A stretch of DNA of 64,000 nucleotides from Megamerina dolium (taxonomy: Eukaryota; Arthropoda; Insecta; Diptera; Megamerinidae). Location: the NCBI GenBank assembly GCA_963854835.1, contig OY978526.1, positions 28,633,073-28,697,072 on the forward strand. The letters are read 5' to 3'. Position 1 is the stretch's first letter, and each line of letters opens with the position of its first letter. The notes under the pieces are model-generated. The model did not search any database and was not told where the DNA came from. It worked only from the letters and a program-made list of their open reading frames with translations. Both the position numbers and the translations under genes were made by a program. This document shows positions 63,179-64,000 of the stretch, piece after piece.

Positions 63179-63690
63179 TATAATCGAATGTATACAGTTT
63201 CATCTGGATAGCTTAATATTTTTGATTAGAAAGTGCAGGTAGGAGCTATTTTTAAGCGATTACGCCCATTTATGAATGTATTAATTTTGGGAATAAACTA
63301 ACTTGGTATTTAAAAAGTTTTATTGTGATAGATTTGTATATTTGTGCGTAAAGTATGAAAAAAGACAATCAACAACATCTTTTTATATAGAAGGTAAGGG
63401 GGATTTTCAACCAATTGCACCCATTGAATTGAAATATGTCTATTAGTTACTAAAGAGAATCTACTGCACTAAATTCCAGCTTGATAGCGTCATATTTTCG
63501 TGCGCAAGATGCGAAAAACCATTTTCAACAACATAGTTTTGTATGATAAGTATGTATGGTTTTCATTCGAAATACCTCATTCACGAACTCGTTCATTCAT
63601 TTATAAAAAATGTTGTATCGTATGTACCAATTTTCATCTCGATCACACTAAAATTATGACAGTTAGCGTGGGAACATGGAGACATTCAGA
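63179..63690 (+). repeat. ~150-bp family A array, right of the mariner
   Basis: Diverged units lie at about 63231 (AGGTAGGAGCTATTTTTAAGCG), 63384 (TATAGAAGGTAAGGGGGATT) and 63542 (TATGATAAGTATGTATGG). They carry the CAGCTTGATAGCGTCATATTTTCG block near 63478. The GACATTCAGACAGAAATGGC end near 63680 is a frequent border of this repeat type in flies, from memory. Confidence 0.6.
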
Positions 63691-64000
63691 CAGAAATGGC
63701 TTAATACCGTCTGCTATCGCTCCCGCTGTTTCTAAGGCGTGTAGATGATTGTGTGCTCTGTCCATGATTCGGAAGTAGAAGTAGAAATAATGTTATATTC
63801 CCGGAACAAGATCCGTGGTTAAGTCCAGCTATCTTGCTTAGAGGTCTGACTAATTTCTTTAATATTGATGGCTCCAAATCATATAGTGGTGGATCCATAT
63901 GGTACTTGTCCTCCACAGGGAGCTTGCCGACTGACTTCCTATCAAAATTTGTCATCATACTCAAGTTGGTTTGCTTGATTATCGAGAAAAAGTAGTGTCG
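63691..64000. other. Unassigned end of window
   Basis: The minus-strand frame at 63701-63964 contains no recognised motif. The stretch is less AT-rich than its surroundings and could be part of another transposable element running out of the window. Confidence 0.3.

Larger units (their letters stand above)
14575..64000 (+). other. Putative giant first coding intron (or intron plus intergenic DNA)
   Basis: No further exon with coding character was found between the donor and the window end. The stretch is AT-rich and filled with transposon remnants, satellite-like arrays and microsatellites, listed separately. Where the gene actually ends or continues cannot be determined from this window. 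Confidence 0.4.

Noticed and set aside
63701..63964. 87-codon minus-strand frame at the window edge
   Set aside because: Less AT-rich and superficially protein-like, but no motif was recognised; kept only as an unassigned stretch.

Overview
This is strongly AT-rich, non-coding eukaryotic DNA from a dipteran fly. A tephritid-like fruit fly is the best guess, based on the texture: dense (GT)n, (GTT)n and (CAA)n tracts, mariner and hAT-type elements, and dispersed ~150-bp repeats with a 'TTTTGTATGGGAG' core. The genus cannot be fixed from this window. There are no bacterial-style operons, and almost every open frame over 60 codons is low-complexity or microsatellite-derived.

Only one host gene segment is well supported. 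It is a spliced exon on the + strand at 13912-14574. It begins after a clean 3' splice site, carries a ~550-nt 5' UTR full of short upstream ORFs, then 38 codons plus one base of a secreted or membrane protein (a complete signal peptide), and ends at a GTAAGT donor. No following exon could be recognised, so the remaining ~49 kb is best read as one very large first coding intron, or intron plus intergenic DNA.

The rest is a layered deposit of repeats. From left to right: a 13-bp perfect hairpin (774-820); a mellifera-type mariner remnant (2.9-3.5 kb); microsatellites; a ~125-bp-spaced repeat (6.2-6.7 kb); the exon (13.9-14.6 kb); oppositely oriented ~150-bp repeats (15.4-16.3 kb); a second mariner scrap (19.9 kb); a hairpin (23.9 kb); a diverged copy of an ~840-bp unclassified repeat (24.2-24.9 kb); a complete tRNA-derived SINE with 21-bp target duplications (25.4-25.8 kb); a ~157-bp tandem array (28.4-29.1 kb); a ~150-bp array (31 kb); a ~490-bp tandem duplication (33.3-34.3 kb); a reversed ~150-bp array (36.7-37.4 kb); a second copy of the ~840-bp repeat (39.9-40.7 kb); a possible Tc1-type scrap (44.7 kb); a TIR element with an RNase H-bearing non-LTR retrotransposon inside it (46.8-47.8 kb); a second, different non-LTR fragment with an LTR-like 176-bp piece beside it (48.3-49.5 kb); a 144-bp hAT-type MITE with perfect 8-bp target duplications (49.8 kb); the main 152-bp tandem array (52.2-53.3 kb); a third copy of the ~840-bp repeat (58.1-58.9 kb); and a full-length but dead mariner inserted into another ~150-bp array (61.8-63.7 kb).

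I found no new multi-gene system. The most notable observations are the uORF-laden leader with two start-stop uORFs, the ~840-bp repeat family with a conserved stem-loop and copy-specific hairpins, the recurring ~150-bp satellite-like family, and the nested TIR element/retrotransposon.
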